24,988 bases of DNA from Candidatus Dormiibacterota bacterium (GTDB taxonomy: Bacteria > Chloroflexota > Dormibacteria > Dormibacterales > Dormibacteraceae), in assembly GCA_003151665.1 (NCBI GenBank), contig PLYD01000213.1:1-24988 (forward strand), given 5' to 3'. The translations under genes were made by a program, and so were the position numbers. A model generated the notes under the pieces. It saw nothing but the letters and a program-made list of their open reading frames with translations, had not been told where the DNA came from and did not search any database. Shown here piece by piece: positions 1 through 7,717 of the stretch (position 1 is its first letter; the number at the start of each line of letters is the position of its first letter).

Positions 1-538
1 AGCCATCGCCCTCGGCCACGATCCGCGCCGGCAGGCTGTGTGCCGTGAAGAAAAGTTGGTCGGGCCACGACTCGGCTAGCGCCTCCGACAGTACCGCACG
101 AGTTGCACTGATGAAGGCCGGGTGGTCGTGGAAGCCGGGAATGAAAACCAGATCCCCATCCCACGCGGCGGCCAGAGCCCGCCGGTAGCCGCCCACGCTC
201 ATCTCAGCGAAATGAGGTGCCAGTGGCAGCGCCACCAGCCGTTTGATGCCGGCCTTCTGCGCCTCGGCAGCACCGTCCGCGATGAATGGCGGCGCGTGTT
301 TCATGCCCACGAAAGTCGGCAGGCGAAGTTGCTTGCCCAGGGCGGCGGCTTGAGCGCGAGTCACCGCCGTCAATGGCGAGCCGTCGATCACACGGTACCT
401 CGCACTCAATTCCTCGAGCGCCTCCGGCGACGGCTTGCGGCCACCGCGAATATGCGTGAAGTAGGGCTCGATGTCAGCCTCAGACGCCGGGCTGCCGTAC
501 GCCATACAGAGCACCCCGATCGACGGCTCAGGCGACAC
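1..538 (-). CDS. hemH: Ferrochelatase HemH, N-terminal part (cut by left window edge)
   Basis: Inserts ferrous iron into a porphyrin; because HemQ is encoded in the same operon, the substrate is probably coproporphyrin III rather than protoporphyrin IX (inference). I translated 179 residues from GTG 538. The start reads MSPEPSIGVLCMAYGSP, matching the family's N-terminal strand; Tyr14 sits where the Bacillus-type enzymes have their iron/porphyrin-contacting Tyr. IDGSPL (residues 51-56) is a family signature, and TAHSLP (165-170) carries the catalytic His167. The C-terminal part, including the expected catalytic Glu, lies outside the window. The GTG overlaps the end of hemE by 11 nt, so it is probably translationally coupled. 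No frameshift was seen in the visible part. Confidence 0.93.
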   Translation of the reverse strand, partial: MSPEPSIGVLCMAYGSPASEADIEPYFTHIRGGRKPSPEALEELSARYRVIDGSPLTAVTRAQAAALGKQLRLPTFVGMKHAPPFIADGAAEAQKAGIKRLVALPLAPHFAEMSVGGYRRALAAAWDGDLVFIPGFHDHPAFISATRAVLSEALAESWPDQLFFTAHSLPARIVAEGDG

Positions 539-1556
539 GCGCGACCTCCCATTGGTGAACCGTCTCGATCAACAGCTGGAGGTTCTCAAGCGGGGTAGAC
601 GGCATCACACCATGGCCGAGATTGAAGATGTGCCCGGGCCGGCCGGCCGCACGCCGAAGCACATCGCGAGCCCTCTCGCGGACCAGCTCTGCCGGTCCCA
701 GCAGCACCGCAGGATCCATGTTGCCCTGGATGCCGCGGTCAAGACCGACGCGGTCCCAACCGCGGTCCAGCGGAACGCGCCAGTCGAGCGAGACGATATC
801 CGGGCCGGCCGAAGCGATTGCCTCGAGCAACCCAGCGGTGTCGGTGCCGAAGTGGATCGTGGGGACGCCGAGCGGAGCGAGCTTCTCGAAGATGGCGCGT
901 GTGTGGGGTAGCACTCGCGATTCGTAGTCCTCGAGAGCAAGAGCGCCGACCCACGAATCGAAAAGCTGGACGGCGGCGGCGCCGGCCGCAACCTGCGCCT
1001 TCAGGTAACCAGCCATCGTTACGGCCAATTTTCCGAGCAGCAGGTCGAAGGCCGCGGGTTCGGAGTACATGAACGCTTTGACCTTCGCGAAGTCCCGACT
1101 CGGCTTGCCCTCGATGAGGTAGCTGGCAAGCGTGAACGGAGCTCCCGCAAAGCAGATCACCGGAACCGGGGAGGCGGCAACGACCTGCCGGACGGCCACG
1201 ATCACCTGGGGCGCAGCCTCCTCGCCGGCCGGAACGACGAGCCGTTCAATGTCCGCCACGCTGGAGATTGGATGGGCGATGACGGGCCCAACGTTCTCGA
1301 CGAGCTCGAACTCAATGCCCATGCCGCGAAGCGGCAGCATGATGTCGGCGAACATTACGGCCGCATCGACGCCCAGTCGTCGAACCGGCTGCAGCGTCAC
1401 CTCTGCGCACAGCTCTGGCTGCGCCACTATCTCAACGAGGCTCCAGCGCTCGCGCAGCTTGCGGTATTCAGGCAGCGAGCGCCCGGCCTGCCGCATGAGC
1501 CACACCGGCGTGACGTCAACCGGTCTCCGATTGGCAGCGTCGAGGAACCGGCTCAC
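528..1556 (-). CDS. hemE: Uroporphyrinogen decarboxylase HemE
   Basis: Decarboxylates the four acetate side chains of uroporphyrinogen III to give coproporphyrinogen III in the cytosol, the branch intermediate used by the coproporphyrin-dependent heme route. The 342-residue protein is of normal length. PVWLMRQAGRSLPEYR (residues 17-32) is the family signature holding the substrate-binding arginines Arg22 and Arg26, and FADIMLPL contains the catalytic Asp71, at the same spacing from Arg22 as in characterised enzymes. The start is GTG, overlapping the hemL stop as GTGA (4 nt), and the end overlaps hemH. This order places substrate production directly before iron insertion. Confidence 0.96.
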   Translation of the reverse strand: MSRFLDAANRRPVDVTPVWLMRQAGRSLPEYRKLRERWSLVEIVAQPELCAEVTLQPVRRLGVDAAVMFADIMLPLRGMGIEFELVENVGPVIAHPISSVADIERLVVPAGEEAAPQVIVAVRQVVAASPVPVICFAGAPFTLASYLIEGKPSRDFAKVKAFMYSEPAAFDLLLGKLAVTMAGYLKAQVAAGAAAVQLFDSWVGALALEDYESRVLPHTRAIFEKLAPLGVPTIHFGTDTAGLLEAIASAGPDIVSLDWRVPLDRGWDRVGLDRGIQGNMDPAVLLGPAELVRERARDVLRRAAGRPGHIFNLGHGVMPSTPLENLQLLIETVHQWEVARVA

Positions 1557-2803
1557 TCGGCGGCGGCGCCGATCGTGGCGTCGATAACCGCATCGTCGTG
1601 CGCGGCCGAAAGAAACCAGGCCTCGAACTGCGAGGGCGGGAGCAGAACGCTCGCATCGCGCATGCGTTGGAAGAATTTCGCGAATGCATTGGTGTCGCTT
1701 TCCTTCGCCTCGCGAAAGTTCGTTGGTGCGCTGTCGCGAAAGAAAAGTGTGAGAAGAGATCCGACTCGAGCCGTGCTTGCGCCGCCGCGCCGCAATCCTT
1801 CCGCTAGACGGTCGGCACTCGCTTCCAGCCGGCTGTAAACATCGTCGGTCAGCTGAAGGAGGGTGGCCTCGCCGGCAGCCATGACCACTGGGTGGCCCGA
1901 CAATGTGCCGGCCTGATAGACCGGGCCGGCGGGCGCGACCAGGTCGAGCAGATCAGCGCGGCCGCCGTACGCGCCCACCGGAAGCCCGCCGCCGATGATC
2001 TTGCCGAGGGTGGTCAGGTCTGGGCGCACGCCAAAAAGCTCCTGCGCGCCGCCCGGCGCGACGCGAAATCCGGTGATCACCTCATCGAAGATGAGCAGCG
2101 AGCCGGCAAGCTCGGTCAGGCGGCGCAAGCCTGCCAAGAAGCCGGGCGCCGGCGGAACGACGCCCATGTTGGCGGCCACGGGCTCGACGATGACGGCCGC
2201 GACGCCGCGCGGATGTGCGTCGAGCAGCGCGGCGACCGAGTCCAGGTCGTTGTAGTTCGCGACGAGCGTTTGAGCCGCCACCGATGCTGGGACGCCGGCG
2301 CTTCCCGGGATCGACAGCGTTGCGACGCCGGAGCCGGCATCGACGAGCAGCGAGTCGGCATGACCGTGGTAGCCGCCGTCGAACTTGATGACGAGGTCGC
2401 GACCCGTCGCTGCGCGCGCTACGCGAAGCGCACTCATCGCTGCCTCCGTTCCGCTGTTCACGAACCTGACGCGCTCGATGGATGGCATCCGCGAGCAGAT
2501 CAGCTCAGCCAGCCGGACTTCGGCTGGGCTGGTCGCTCCGAAGGAGCCACCGGCCTCGACTGCACTGCGCATCGCCTCGACAACGGCGGGGTGAGCGTGG
2601 CCCAGGATGAGTGGCCCGAAGGCGCCCACGAAATCGATGTAGCGGTTGTCGTCAACGTCCCACACGAAAGGGCCGTGACCGCGCGCGATGATCGGTGGCT
2701 CACCGCCGACTGCCCGATAAGCCCGGACCGGACTGTTAACGCCGCCCGGAAAAAGCTGAGCGGCCCTTTCACGCCACGCGGCGCTTACACCGGTCTTGAT
2801 CAC
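1553..2803 (-). CDS. hemL: Glutamate-1-semialdehyde 2,1-aminomutase HemL
   Basis: PLP-dependent class III aminotransferase-fold enzyme turning glutamate-1-semialdehyde into 5-aminolevulinate; it works directly after HemA. The 416-residue protein shows LFPGGVNSPVRAY near the N-terminus, VNSGTEAAMSALRVARA (phosphate-binding part), FDGGYHGHAD, FDEVITGFR with Asp240 (PLP ring nitrogen) and the Schiff-base Lys268 in TTLGKIIGGGLPVGAYGG. The usual GTLSGNP motif reads GTLSGHP (Asn to His), a small deviation. The GTG start overlaps the hemQ stop as GTGA. It is placed after hemQ rather than beside hemA, but transcription of the whole unit would keep the pair together. Confidence 0.96.
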   Translation of the reverse strand: MIKTGVSAAWRERAAQLFPGGVNSPVRAYRAVGGEPPIIARGHGPFVWDVDDNRYIDFVGAFGPLILGHAHPAVVEAMRSAVEAGGSFGATSPAEVRLAELICSRMPSIERVRFVNSGTEAAMSALRVARAATGRDLVIKFDGGYHGHADSLLVDAGSGVATLSIPGSAGVPASVAAQTLVANYNDLDSVAALLDAHPRGVAAVIVEPVAANMGVVPPAPGFLAGLRRLTELAGSLLIFDEVITGFRVAPGGAQELFGVRPDLTTLGKIIGGGLPVGAYGGRADLLDLVAPAGPVYQAGTLSGHPVVMAAGEATLLQLTDDVYSRLEASADRLAEGLRRGGASTARVGSLLTLFFRDSAPTNFREAKESDTNAFAKFFQRMRDASVLLPPSQFEAWFLSAAHDDAVIDATIGAAAE

Positions 2804-3477
2804 GAGGCTCCGAGGAGAGCGGTGATCTCCGCGATGGGCCGATGAATGCCGGTGAGGAGTGGCGTGTCCCGGACTGTGGATTTCCGGCTGTCCGTCCCAC
2901 GCAGTGCACGGACCAGCTCGCCGAACTTGGGCAGATCGTCGGTTTCATATGCGACCAGGAAGTCCATGTCGTCGATGCCAAAACTGTTGGCGAGCAGCTG
3001 GCGTATGTCGGGAAAGTCATGCCCGATCCGCATGTGCTCGTTCATGATTCCCTGTCGCGCCTCGCGGCCGAGAAGGTACCAATCGGTGCTTTTCGTGAAC
3101 GGATAGACGATCAGATAACGGGATCGTTCGCCGGAGAACAGCGATTGCTCCTGCGGGGTTGGCTTCTTGACGTACTGGGAGGGCTGGATGATGCCGAGGA
3201 AGCTCTCACTCACTTTCATCCACCGGCCCATGCCAGATTGCAGCACCGATGCTGCCTTCTCCTCCAGCGCATCGAGTGACGACGCAAGGCTCCAGAGAAG
3301 GAGATCCGCGCCGGCCCGAAGTCCCACCATCGAATACGTGTGGGTGGTCACGCTCGATGTGGCATCAACTGCCGCAGCGAGCTCGGCTGCCGACAGACAT
3401 CGTTCCTCGGCGGCCAATCGTCGCCAGGCCGGATCGAGACCGAGCGCAATCGCGTGAACAAAACGGCTATCAGTCAT
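2800..3477 (-). CDS. hemQ: Coproheme decarboxylase HemQ (chlorite dismutase-like)
   Basis: Last enzyme of the coproporphyrin-dependent heme pathway: converts iron-coproporphyrin III to heme b with peroxide. The 225-residue protein starts at ATG 3477, overlapping the hemB stop as ATGA; the same frame stays open upstream to 4098, but that part runs inside hemB and is not coding. Key residues: Tyr125 and Lys129 in YPFTKSTDWYLL align with the radical tyrosine and the lysine of Staphylococcus/Listeria HemQ; His148 in NEHMRIGHDFPDIRQLL is the likely proximal heme ligand; SFGIDDMDFLVAYETDD follows as in this family. Placement among hem genes makes HemQ a far better call than a true chlorite dismutase. 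Some databases name the gene chdC. Confidence 0.94.
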   Translation of the reverse strand: MTDSRFVHAIALGLDPAWRRLAAEERCLSAAELAAAVDATSSVTTHTYSMVGLRAGADLLLWSLASSLDALEEKAASVLQSGMGRWMKVSESFLGIIQPSQYVKKPTPQEQSLFSGERSRYLIVYPFTKSTDWYLLGREARQGIMNEHMRIGHDFPDIRQLLANSFGIDDMDFLVAYETDDLPKFGELVRALRGTDSRKSTVRDTPLLTGIHRPIAEITALLGAS

Positions 3478-4484
3478 TCGGTCTCCTTCAGCCAAGTGGC
3501 GACGTCGCCGGCGAAATAGGTCATAACGTTTCCAGCGCCGGCGCGAACGATCGCGGTCAGCGTTTCCAGGATGGCGCCCCGTCGGTCGATCCAGCCCCGG
3601 GCAGCGGCGGCCTCGATCATCGCGGCCTCGCCGCTGACCTGGTAGGCGGCAAGCGGCAGATCGAATCGATCGCGCGCGCGCACGAGGAGATCGAGCGATG
3701 TGATCGCCGGCTTCACCATCAGGATGTCGGCTCCCTCCTGGGCGTCCAGCTCCATCTCGCGCAGCGCCTCGCGCCCATTTGCGGAATCCATCTGATAGGA
3801 CTTGCGGTCGCCGACGCTCGGCGTTGAACCGGCAGCTTCGCGAAAGGGGCTGTAGAAAGTAGATGCGTGCTTCGAGGCGTAGGCCATGATCGCTGCCCCT
3901 GTAAAACCTGCCGCGTCCAACCCGGAACGCAATGCCGCAACCTGGCCGTCCATCATTGCGCTCGGCGCGACGATGTCCGCTCCGGCTTCGGCGTATGCGA
4001 TCGCTGCATCGGCCAGCAGCGGCAGGGTGGCGTCGTTGTTCACGAATTCGCCCTCGAGCACGCCGCAGTGTCCGTGGGTGGTGTACTCGCAGAGGCAAAC
4101 GTCGGCGACCAGGGCCAGCGGCAGGTTTTCGGCCTTCAGCCGGCGCAGCGTTTCGGATACCGGGCCGCTGGGATCGGCAGCGGCGTGGCCGTACGGATCC
4201 TTTGCATCGGGTATGCCGAATAACAACACGCCTCCGACGCCGAGGCCGGCGAGCCGATGGGCTTCGGCGAGTGCAAGATCCGGGCTCAAGCGCGCATGCC
4301 CGCGCAAGGATGAGATCTCCTCACGACGACCACGTCCAGAGACCACGAACAAGGGCGCGACGAGCGCGGATGAAGCTAATCGCGTCTCCCGCACGAGCGT
4401 TCGTAGGGCGCCGGTCGCGCGGAGGCGACGAGGCCGTTCCCTTCCGGGACCGTCGACGATCCGCCTGGCAACGAGATCACGCAC
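3474..4484 (-). CDS. hemB: Porphobilinogen synthase (5-aminolevulinate dehydratase) HemB
   Basis: Condenses two 5-aminolevulinate molecules to porphobilinogen. I choose GTG 4484 (336 residues) because GGAGG lies nine bases upstream (4494-4498), which a start at ATG 4511 would place inside the coding sequence; this also shortens the overlap with hemD to 8 nt. The metal site is the zinc-type triple cysteine, Cys130, Cys132 and Cys140 in DVCLCEYTTHGHCG. The two active-site lysines are Lys205 (YASKHASTFYSPFREA) and Schiff-base Lys258 (ILMVKPA). The first ~25 residues, rich in Arg and Pro, are not conserved. Its end overlaps hemQ as ATGA. Confidence 0.95.
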   Translation of the reverse strand: MRDLVARRIVDGPGRERPRRLRATGALRTLVRETRLASSALVAPLFVVSGRGRREEISSLRGHARLSPDLALAEAHRLAGLGVGGVLLFGIPDAKDPYGHAAADPSGPVSETLRRLKAENLPLALVADVCLCEYTTHGHCGVLEGEFVNNDATLPLLADAAIAYAEAGADIVAPSAMMDGQVAALRSGLDAAGFTGAAIMAYASKHASTFYSPFREAAGSTPSVGDRKSYQMDSANGREALREMELDAQEGADILMVKPAITSLDLLVRARDRFDLPLAAYQVSGEAAMIEAAAARGWIDRRGAILETLTAIVRAGAGNVMTYFAGDVATWLKETE

Positions 4485-5184
4485 TGTTTCTTTCCTCCAG
4501 TGGTATGGCACCGACGATTACGGCCGCCAAGGCCTCTGCGCTCTGTGAATGGGCCTCCGCGATCACGCGGAAACCAAGCTCACGAGCGACGCTTGTCGTA
4601 CGTGGCCCGATGGTGATGGCAGGCAACGCGGTGGTGCCGCCGAGTGCGATGAATCCGCGCACCGCGGAACCGGATGCGAAGACGACAGCCGACACGTCGA
4701 CATCGGCGAGTGCGGCCGTCAAGGGCTCGGCCGAGGATTCAGGTCCTTCGACCGTGGCATAGGCGACCAGCTCATCGACCTGGGCACCCCTTTCGCGGAG
4801 GCGGTCCGGAAGATCCGGAGCAGCGGCTGCCGCGCGCACGAGCAGCACGTGCTTGCCGCCTGCATCGGGGACGGCATTCGCGAGCGCCAACCCGTTCGAC
4901 ACCTCTGGCACCAGCGCCGGCTCGATGCCACGGGCGCGCAGCGCACGCGCGGTTGCAGGCCCAACTGCCGCCCACCGCGGTCCTGCGGGGAGGTCGCCCA
5001 ACGCATCGACCCCTGACGCACTCGTGACGACGACCCAGTCGTAGTTGGCAAGTTCTGGCCGGGTGAACTGAAGGCGATGGATCGCGACAGTGGGGACTGC
5101 ATGCACGCGGTACCCTGCCGCGTTCAGCGCGCGGGTCATCGGGTCGGCGCCGCCTGCCGGCCGCGTCAAGAGGATGGCGGTCAC
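4477..5184 (-). CDS. hemD: Uroporphyrinogen-III synthase HemD
   Basis: Closes and rearranges hydroxymethylbilane to uroporphyrinogen III. The family has little sequence identity, so the call rests on length (235 residues), the start ILLTRPAGGADPMTRALNAAGY, the strand WVVVTSASGVDAL, the linker WAAVGPATARALRARG, and the second-lobe pieces SAVVFASGSAVRGF and AITIGPRTTSVARELG, plus its place directly behind hemC. GTG start overlapping the hemC stop as GTGA; the C-terminus overlaps hemB by 8 nt. Confidence 0.93.
   Translation of the reverse strand: MTAILLTRPAGGADPMTRALNAAGYRVHAVPTVAIHRLQFTRPELANYDWVVVTSASGVDALGDLPAGPRWAAVGPATARALRARGIEPALVPEVSNGLALANAVPDAGGKHVLLVRAAAAAPDLPDRLRERGAQVDELVAYATVEGPESSAEPLTAALADVDVSAVVFASGSAVRGFIALGGTTALPAITIGPRTTSVARELGFRVIAEAHSQSAEALAAVIVGAIPLEERNSA
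4494..4498 (-). promoter_or_regulatory. Shine-Dalgarno site deciding the hemB start
   Basis: GGAGG on the minus strand inside the last codons of hemD, nine bases before GTG 4484. It supports the shorter hemB over the ATG at 4511. Confidence 0.6.
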
Positions 5185-6065
5185 CGGAGCGCCACCTCTG
5201 CGACAAGTCTCCGCCCAGCAGCTCCGGCCAGCATCAACGCGTCTGAGCAGGCCCCTTTGACGTGCTCGATGCGTTTGCTGGTGCCGTCGCTGTTCACTCC
5301 GGCCACCAGCAGCGTGAACGAGTCACCGTCGACCGAGGCCAGCGCGCCCACCGGCGCGCGGCACGTACCTCCAGTCGCCTTCAAAACTTCGCGCTCTACT
5401 TCCACCGCGAGCCTGATGGACCGCTGATCGAGCGCCGCGAGCACGCCAAGCAGGTCGGCGTCTCGGCGACGAGCCTGAATGGCGAGAGCCCCTTGCGCCG
5501 GTGCGGGAGCGATGACCTCCGGTGCCAGCCGTTGGTCGATCTGCTCGCCACGCCCGAGGCGATCGATCCCTGCCGCTGCGAGTACCAGGGCGTCCACGGC
5601 ACCCTCGTCGAGGCGCCCAAGCCGGGTGTCGACGTTGCCATGCAGTGGCACGACGCGGAGGTCGGGGCGCGCCGCCAGCAGAAATCCCATCCTGCGCGGA
5701 CTGTCGGTGCCGACAACGGCTCCCTGCGGCAGCGAATGCAGCGTGCTGGTACCGGTTCGGGTGACCAGGGCATCGCGCGGATCCGCTCGCTCCGGGTATG
5801 CGGCGATCAGCAACTCAGGCTCCTCCTCCAACGGGATGTCCTTGGCGCTGTGTACGGCGATGTCGATTTCACCCGCGACAAGTGCGCGTGCGATCGCGGC
5901 GACGAACACGCCTTCGCCAGGCGACATGTCGATGGGCCGAACGTCGCCGTCAGTCACGATCCGAACCAGCTCAACCCCGTGGCCTGCGTCACGCAGACGC
6001 TTGGCGAAAAGCTCGCTCTGGATGACCGCGAGCTTTGAGCTGCGCGTGCCCAATCGAAAATTCAC
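5181..6065 (-). CDS. hemC: Hydroxymethylbilane synthase (porphobilinogen deaminase) HemC
   Basis: Polymerises four porphobilinogens into hydroxymethylbilane on a covalent dipyrromethane cofactor. I start at GTG 6065 (294 residues): it overlaps the hemA stop as GTGA like its neighbours, and a GGAG lies eight bases before it; the frame also allows TTG 6083. Motifs: FRLGTRSSKLAVIQSE at the N-terminus, VHSAKDIPLE with catalytic Asp76, GTDSPRRMGFLLAARPDL, LHGNVDTRLGRLDEG, and cofactor-attachment Cys235 in TGGTCRAPVGALA. Length and motif order are normal. The usual HSMKD reads HSAKD. Confidence 0.96.
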   Translation of the reverse strand: MNFRLGTRSSKLAVIQSELFAKRLRDAGHGVELVRIVTDGDVRPIDMSPGEGVFVAAIARALVAGEIDIAVHSAKDIPLEEEPELLIAAYPERADPRDALVTRTGTSTLHSLPQGAVVGTDSPRRMGFLLAARPDLRVVPLHGNVDTRLGRLDEGAVDALVLAAAGIDRLGRGEQIDQRLAPEVIAPAPAQGALAIQARRRDADLLGVLAALDQRSIRLAVEVEREVLKATGGTCRAPVGALASVDGDSFTLLVAGVNSDGTSKRIEHVKGACSDALMLAGAAGRRLVAEVALR

Positions 6066-6958
6066 GTGCCGCGCTCCAGCCAACCGACATACTCGCTCGT
6101 CTTCGAGGTGACGACTCGGTTCGCCTCATCGATGTAGCCGCGCGGAAGAGTCGGCAAGCGGACAAAGAGGGCGTCGATGCCGAGAAAGTCACCGTTGGCG
6201 CGGGTCCTGACGGCCTCGGGAACCGCGGTCGGCGCCGAAATATCCGCGATCGGCGGCAGATCACCTGCTCGCGGCTCCAGCTCGTGCCAAACGCCGGCGA
6301 GCGCAACGGCGATGGCGGCGCTGTTCACAGCAAGCTTCGCGCCGTCAGCGAGGTCGACCCCCCGACCACCGTAAACCTGGGCCAGGCGCTGAGCCCTGGT
6401 CGCCTCCCGGCTCGCGATCGTAACGTCGCCTCCCGCCAGCCTGACGGCGTGAGCGAGAGAAGATCCCATCCGGCCCGCACCAACGACCAGGACGGGGCGT
6501 CCGCGAAGGCTCGATCTCTCCGCCAGCCAGGCCACCGCTCTCTGCGCCAGGTTGCCGCTGGAGGCGGTTCGCCCGGCGCGGGCACGGCGGCCGGCGGCGA
6601 TCGCTGTTTCGAACCATCGCTGCAGACGGCGATCCACCGCGCGCGAGGCAAGCGCGTGGCCCAATGCCTCCCGAACCTGGTGAAGGACCTCGTCCTCTCC
6701 GACAATCGCGCTCTCCAAACCGGCGGCGACCCGCATCAGATGCCGCACTGCGTCCGCACCCGCTTCAGCGTGAAGGGGGGCGCTCAGGTCCGGCCTGGCG
6801 CCGAACCCGTAAAGCTCCACCCGGTGGCAGGTGCTCAGCAGGATCCACTCGGGGTGACCATCGATTTGCGTTTCCACCGCTTGCGCAAGCTCCGCTCGCT
6901 CATCTGCGGTGGTGGTATTCGCTTGAACCGCCATCACCCACGGCTCCTGATCAGACAT
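6062..6958 (-). CDS. hemA: Glutamyl-tRNA reductase HemA, short form without dimerisation domain
   Basis: Reduces glutamyl-tRNA to glutamate-1-semialdehyde with NADPH, the committed step of the C5 pathway. The 298-residue protein has the N-terminal catalytic domain with nucleophile Cys44 in LLSTCHRVELY (consensus S-T-C-N-R-x-E, here Asn to His), the conserved His73 and the stretch GLESAIVGEDEVLHQVREA, then a Rossmann domain with VLVVGAGRMGSSLA and ADISAP. It ends at IDEANRVVTSKTSEYVGWLE, the beginning of the long spinal helix; the ~100-residue dimerisation domain found in 400-460-residue homologues is missing. The next gene begins immediately (GTGA), so this is not an annotation gap. The upstream junction is TGATG with the regulator. 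Confidence 0.9.
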   Translation of the reverse strand: MSDQEPWVMAVQANTTTADERAELAQAVETQIDGHPEWILLSTCHRVELYGFGARPDLSAPLHAEAGADAVRHLMRVAAGLESAIVGEDEVLHQVREALGHALASRAVDRRLQRWFETAIAAGRRARAGRTASSGNLAQRAVAWLAERSSLRGRPVLVVGAGRMGSSLAHAVRLAGGDVTIASREATRAQRLAQVYGGRGVDLADGAKLAVNSAAIAVALAGVWHELEPRAGDLPPIADISAPTAVPEAVRTRANGDFLGIDALFVRLPTLPRGYIDEANRVVTSKTSEYVGWLERGT

Positions 6959-7605
6959 CAGGCCTTGTCGGCGTGGCCGCTCATCAGGGCCACCAGCAGG
7001 CGGTCGGCCGCGCTTTCCGCTTCGACCAAGAGCAACGTTGCCTCCCGCGTGTCGAGACGCCGCCGCCGGGCGATGCTCGCGAGCTCACCCACGAACGCTC
7101 CTCGAAATCGAACGAAAGCCTCGACCGTTTCCGAAAGCGAGGCGCCGAGAGCGGCGGCCCGCTGGCCGTACTCAAAGGCCAAAGCGCCGGCCTGCTCCAG
7201 CTTCTCCGGCGATCGTGGTGGACCTTCCTCATCGAGGTGCTCCAAAAGCGTTGCGAGCAAACGGTGACCTCGCTCGCGAAGCTCGGCCCGTTGGGCGTCG
7301 GACAAGGCCGCGAGCCAGGGCGACGCGACCGGCTGGCCAACCGGTCTTGCTCGCTTGTAAACCCGTGCCACGCGCAGGGCCGCGGCTCCGAGGCCGGTGA
7401 GTGGCGGCCGGCGCACCCGGGATTGGGGCACAAGGGCCTCGATCACAGTTCGCGGAAAGCGTCGATGCCCGCCTGGCGTCACGAACGCGGCGACGTCTCC
7501 ATGGTCTGCCCAGCGACGCAATGTGGCCGGGGTGACGCCCAGCAGGCGACTCGCCTCGCCGAGGCTGAGCCAGGGTGAGCGAGCGGGGCGGGCCAAAGTA
7601 CTCAA
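6958..7605 (-). CDS. MerR/BldC-type helix-turn-helix regulator heading the heme operon
   Basis: About 215 residues. The N-terminal part is a winged helix-turn-helix: WLSLGEASRLLGVTPATL then RRWADHGDVAAF and the wing TPGGHRRF, as in MerR/BldC/excisionase proteins. The remaining ~140 residues are helical and charged (ELRERGHRLLATLLEHLDEE, LGASLSETVEAFVRFRGAF), resembling the RsbRD-like helical domain found before PucR-type regulators; no heme-binding Cys-Pro or B12 motif is evident. Start is uncertain: the frame is open to 7755, but the HTH begins late and no ATG/GTG lies nearby; TTG 7605 follows a CATAAT box and may be leaderless, with TTG 7596 as alternative. The stop overlaps hemA as TGATG, so it probably controls the hem operon and itself (inference). 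Confidence 0.8.
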   Translation of the reverse strand: MSTLARPARSPWLSLGEASRLLGVTPATLRRWADHGDVAAFVTPGGHRRFPRTVIEALVPQSRVRRPPLTGLGAAALRVARVYKRARPVGQPVASPWLAALSDAQRAELRERGHRLLATLLEHLDEEGPPRSPEKLEQAGALAFEYGQRAAALGASLSETVEAFVRFRGAFVGELASIARRRRLDTREATLLLVEAESAADRLLVALMSGHADKA

Positions 7606-7717
7606 CCGCCAAATTATGCTTAAAACTATCGAAACCTTGCACTGGTTGGCCTGGGCGCCTGGCCTGGGGCCCGGCGCGACGCCCAGTCCGAGCTTCGAAC
7701 TGCATGCTTGAGTGCGC
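7606..7717. promoter_or_regulatory. Divergent promoter region of the heme operon and the DUF71 gene
   Basis: This 112-bp stretch between the two oppositely oriented genes contains the only clearly AT-rich piece nearby (7611-7636). On the minus strand, CATAAT at 7613-7618 is a good -10 candidate for the hem operon, putting the transcript start near the proposed TTG start; the matching -35 is poor. No convincing promoter for the plus-strand gene could be picked out. The GC-rich half carries a tandem repeat, listed separately. Confidence 0.5.
7647..7672. repeat. Tandem 13-bp direct repeat in the hem promoter region, possible operator
   Basis: TGGCCTGGGCGCC (7647-7659) is followed at once by TGGCCTGGGGCCC (7660-7672): 11 of 13 positions match, head to tail. 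It lies about 30-55 bases upstream of the candidate -10 of the hem operon. BldC-type proteins are known to bind direct repeats, so this could be the site of the regulator encoded just downstream. In such GC-rich DNA a chance origin is possible. Confidence 0.4.

Noticed and set aside
2800..3477. Naming the hemQ product a chlorite dismutase
   Set aside because: It lies within a hem operon, has the Tyr125/Lys129 pair of HemQ rather than chlorite dismutase active-site features, and the rest of the coproporphyrin route is present.
3478..4098. Extension of the hemQ frame upstream, which would give a 432-residue protein
   Set aside because: The added part lies inside hemB in another frame, is Arg/Gly-rich without family signatures, and the ATG at 3477 overlaps the hemB stop as ATGA like the other junctions.
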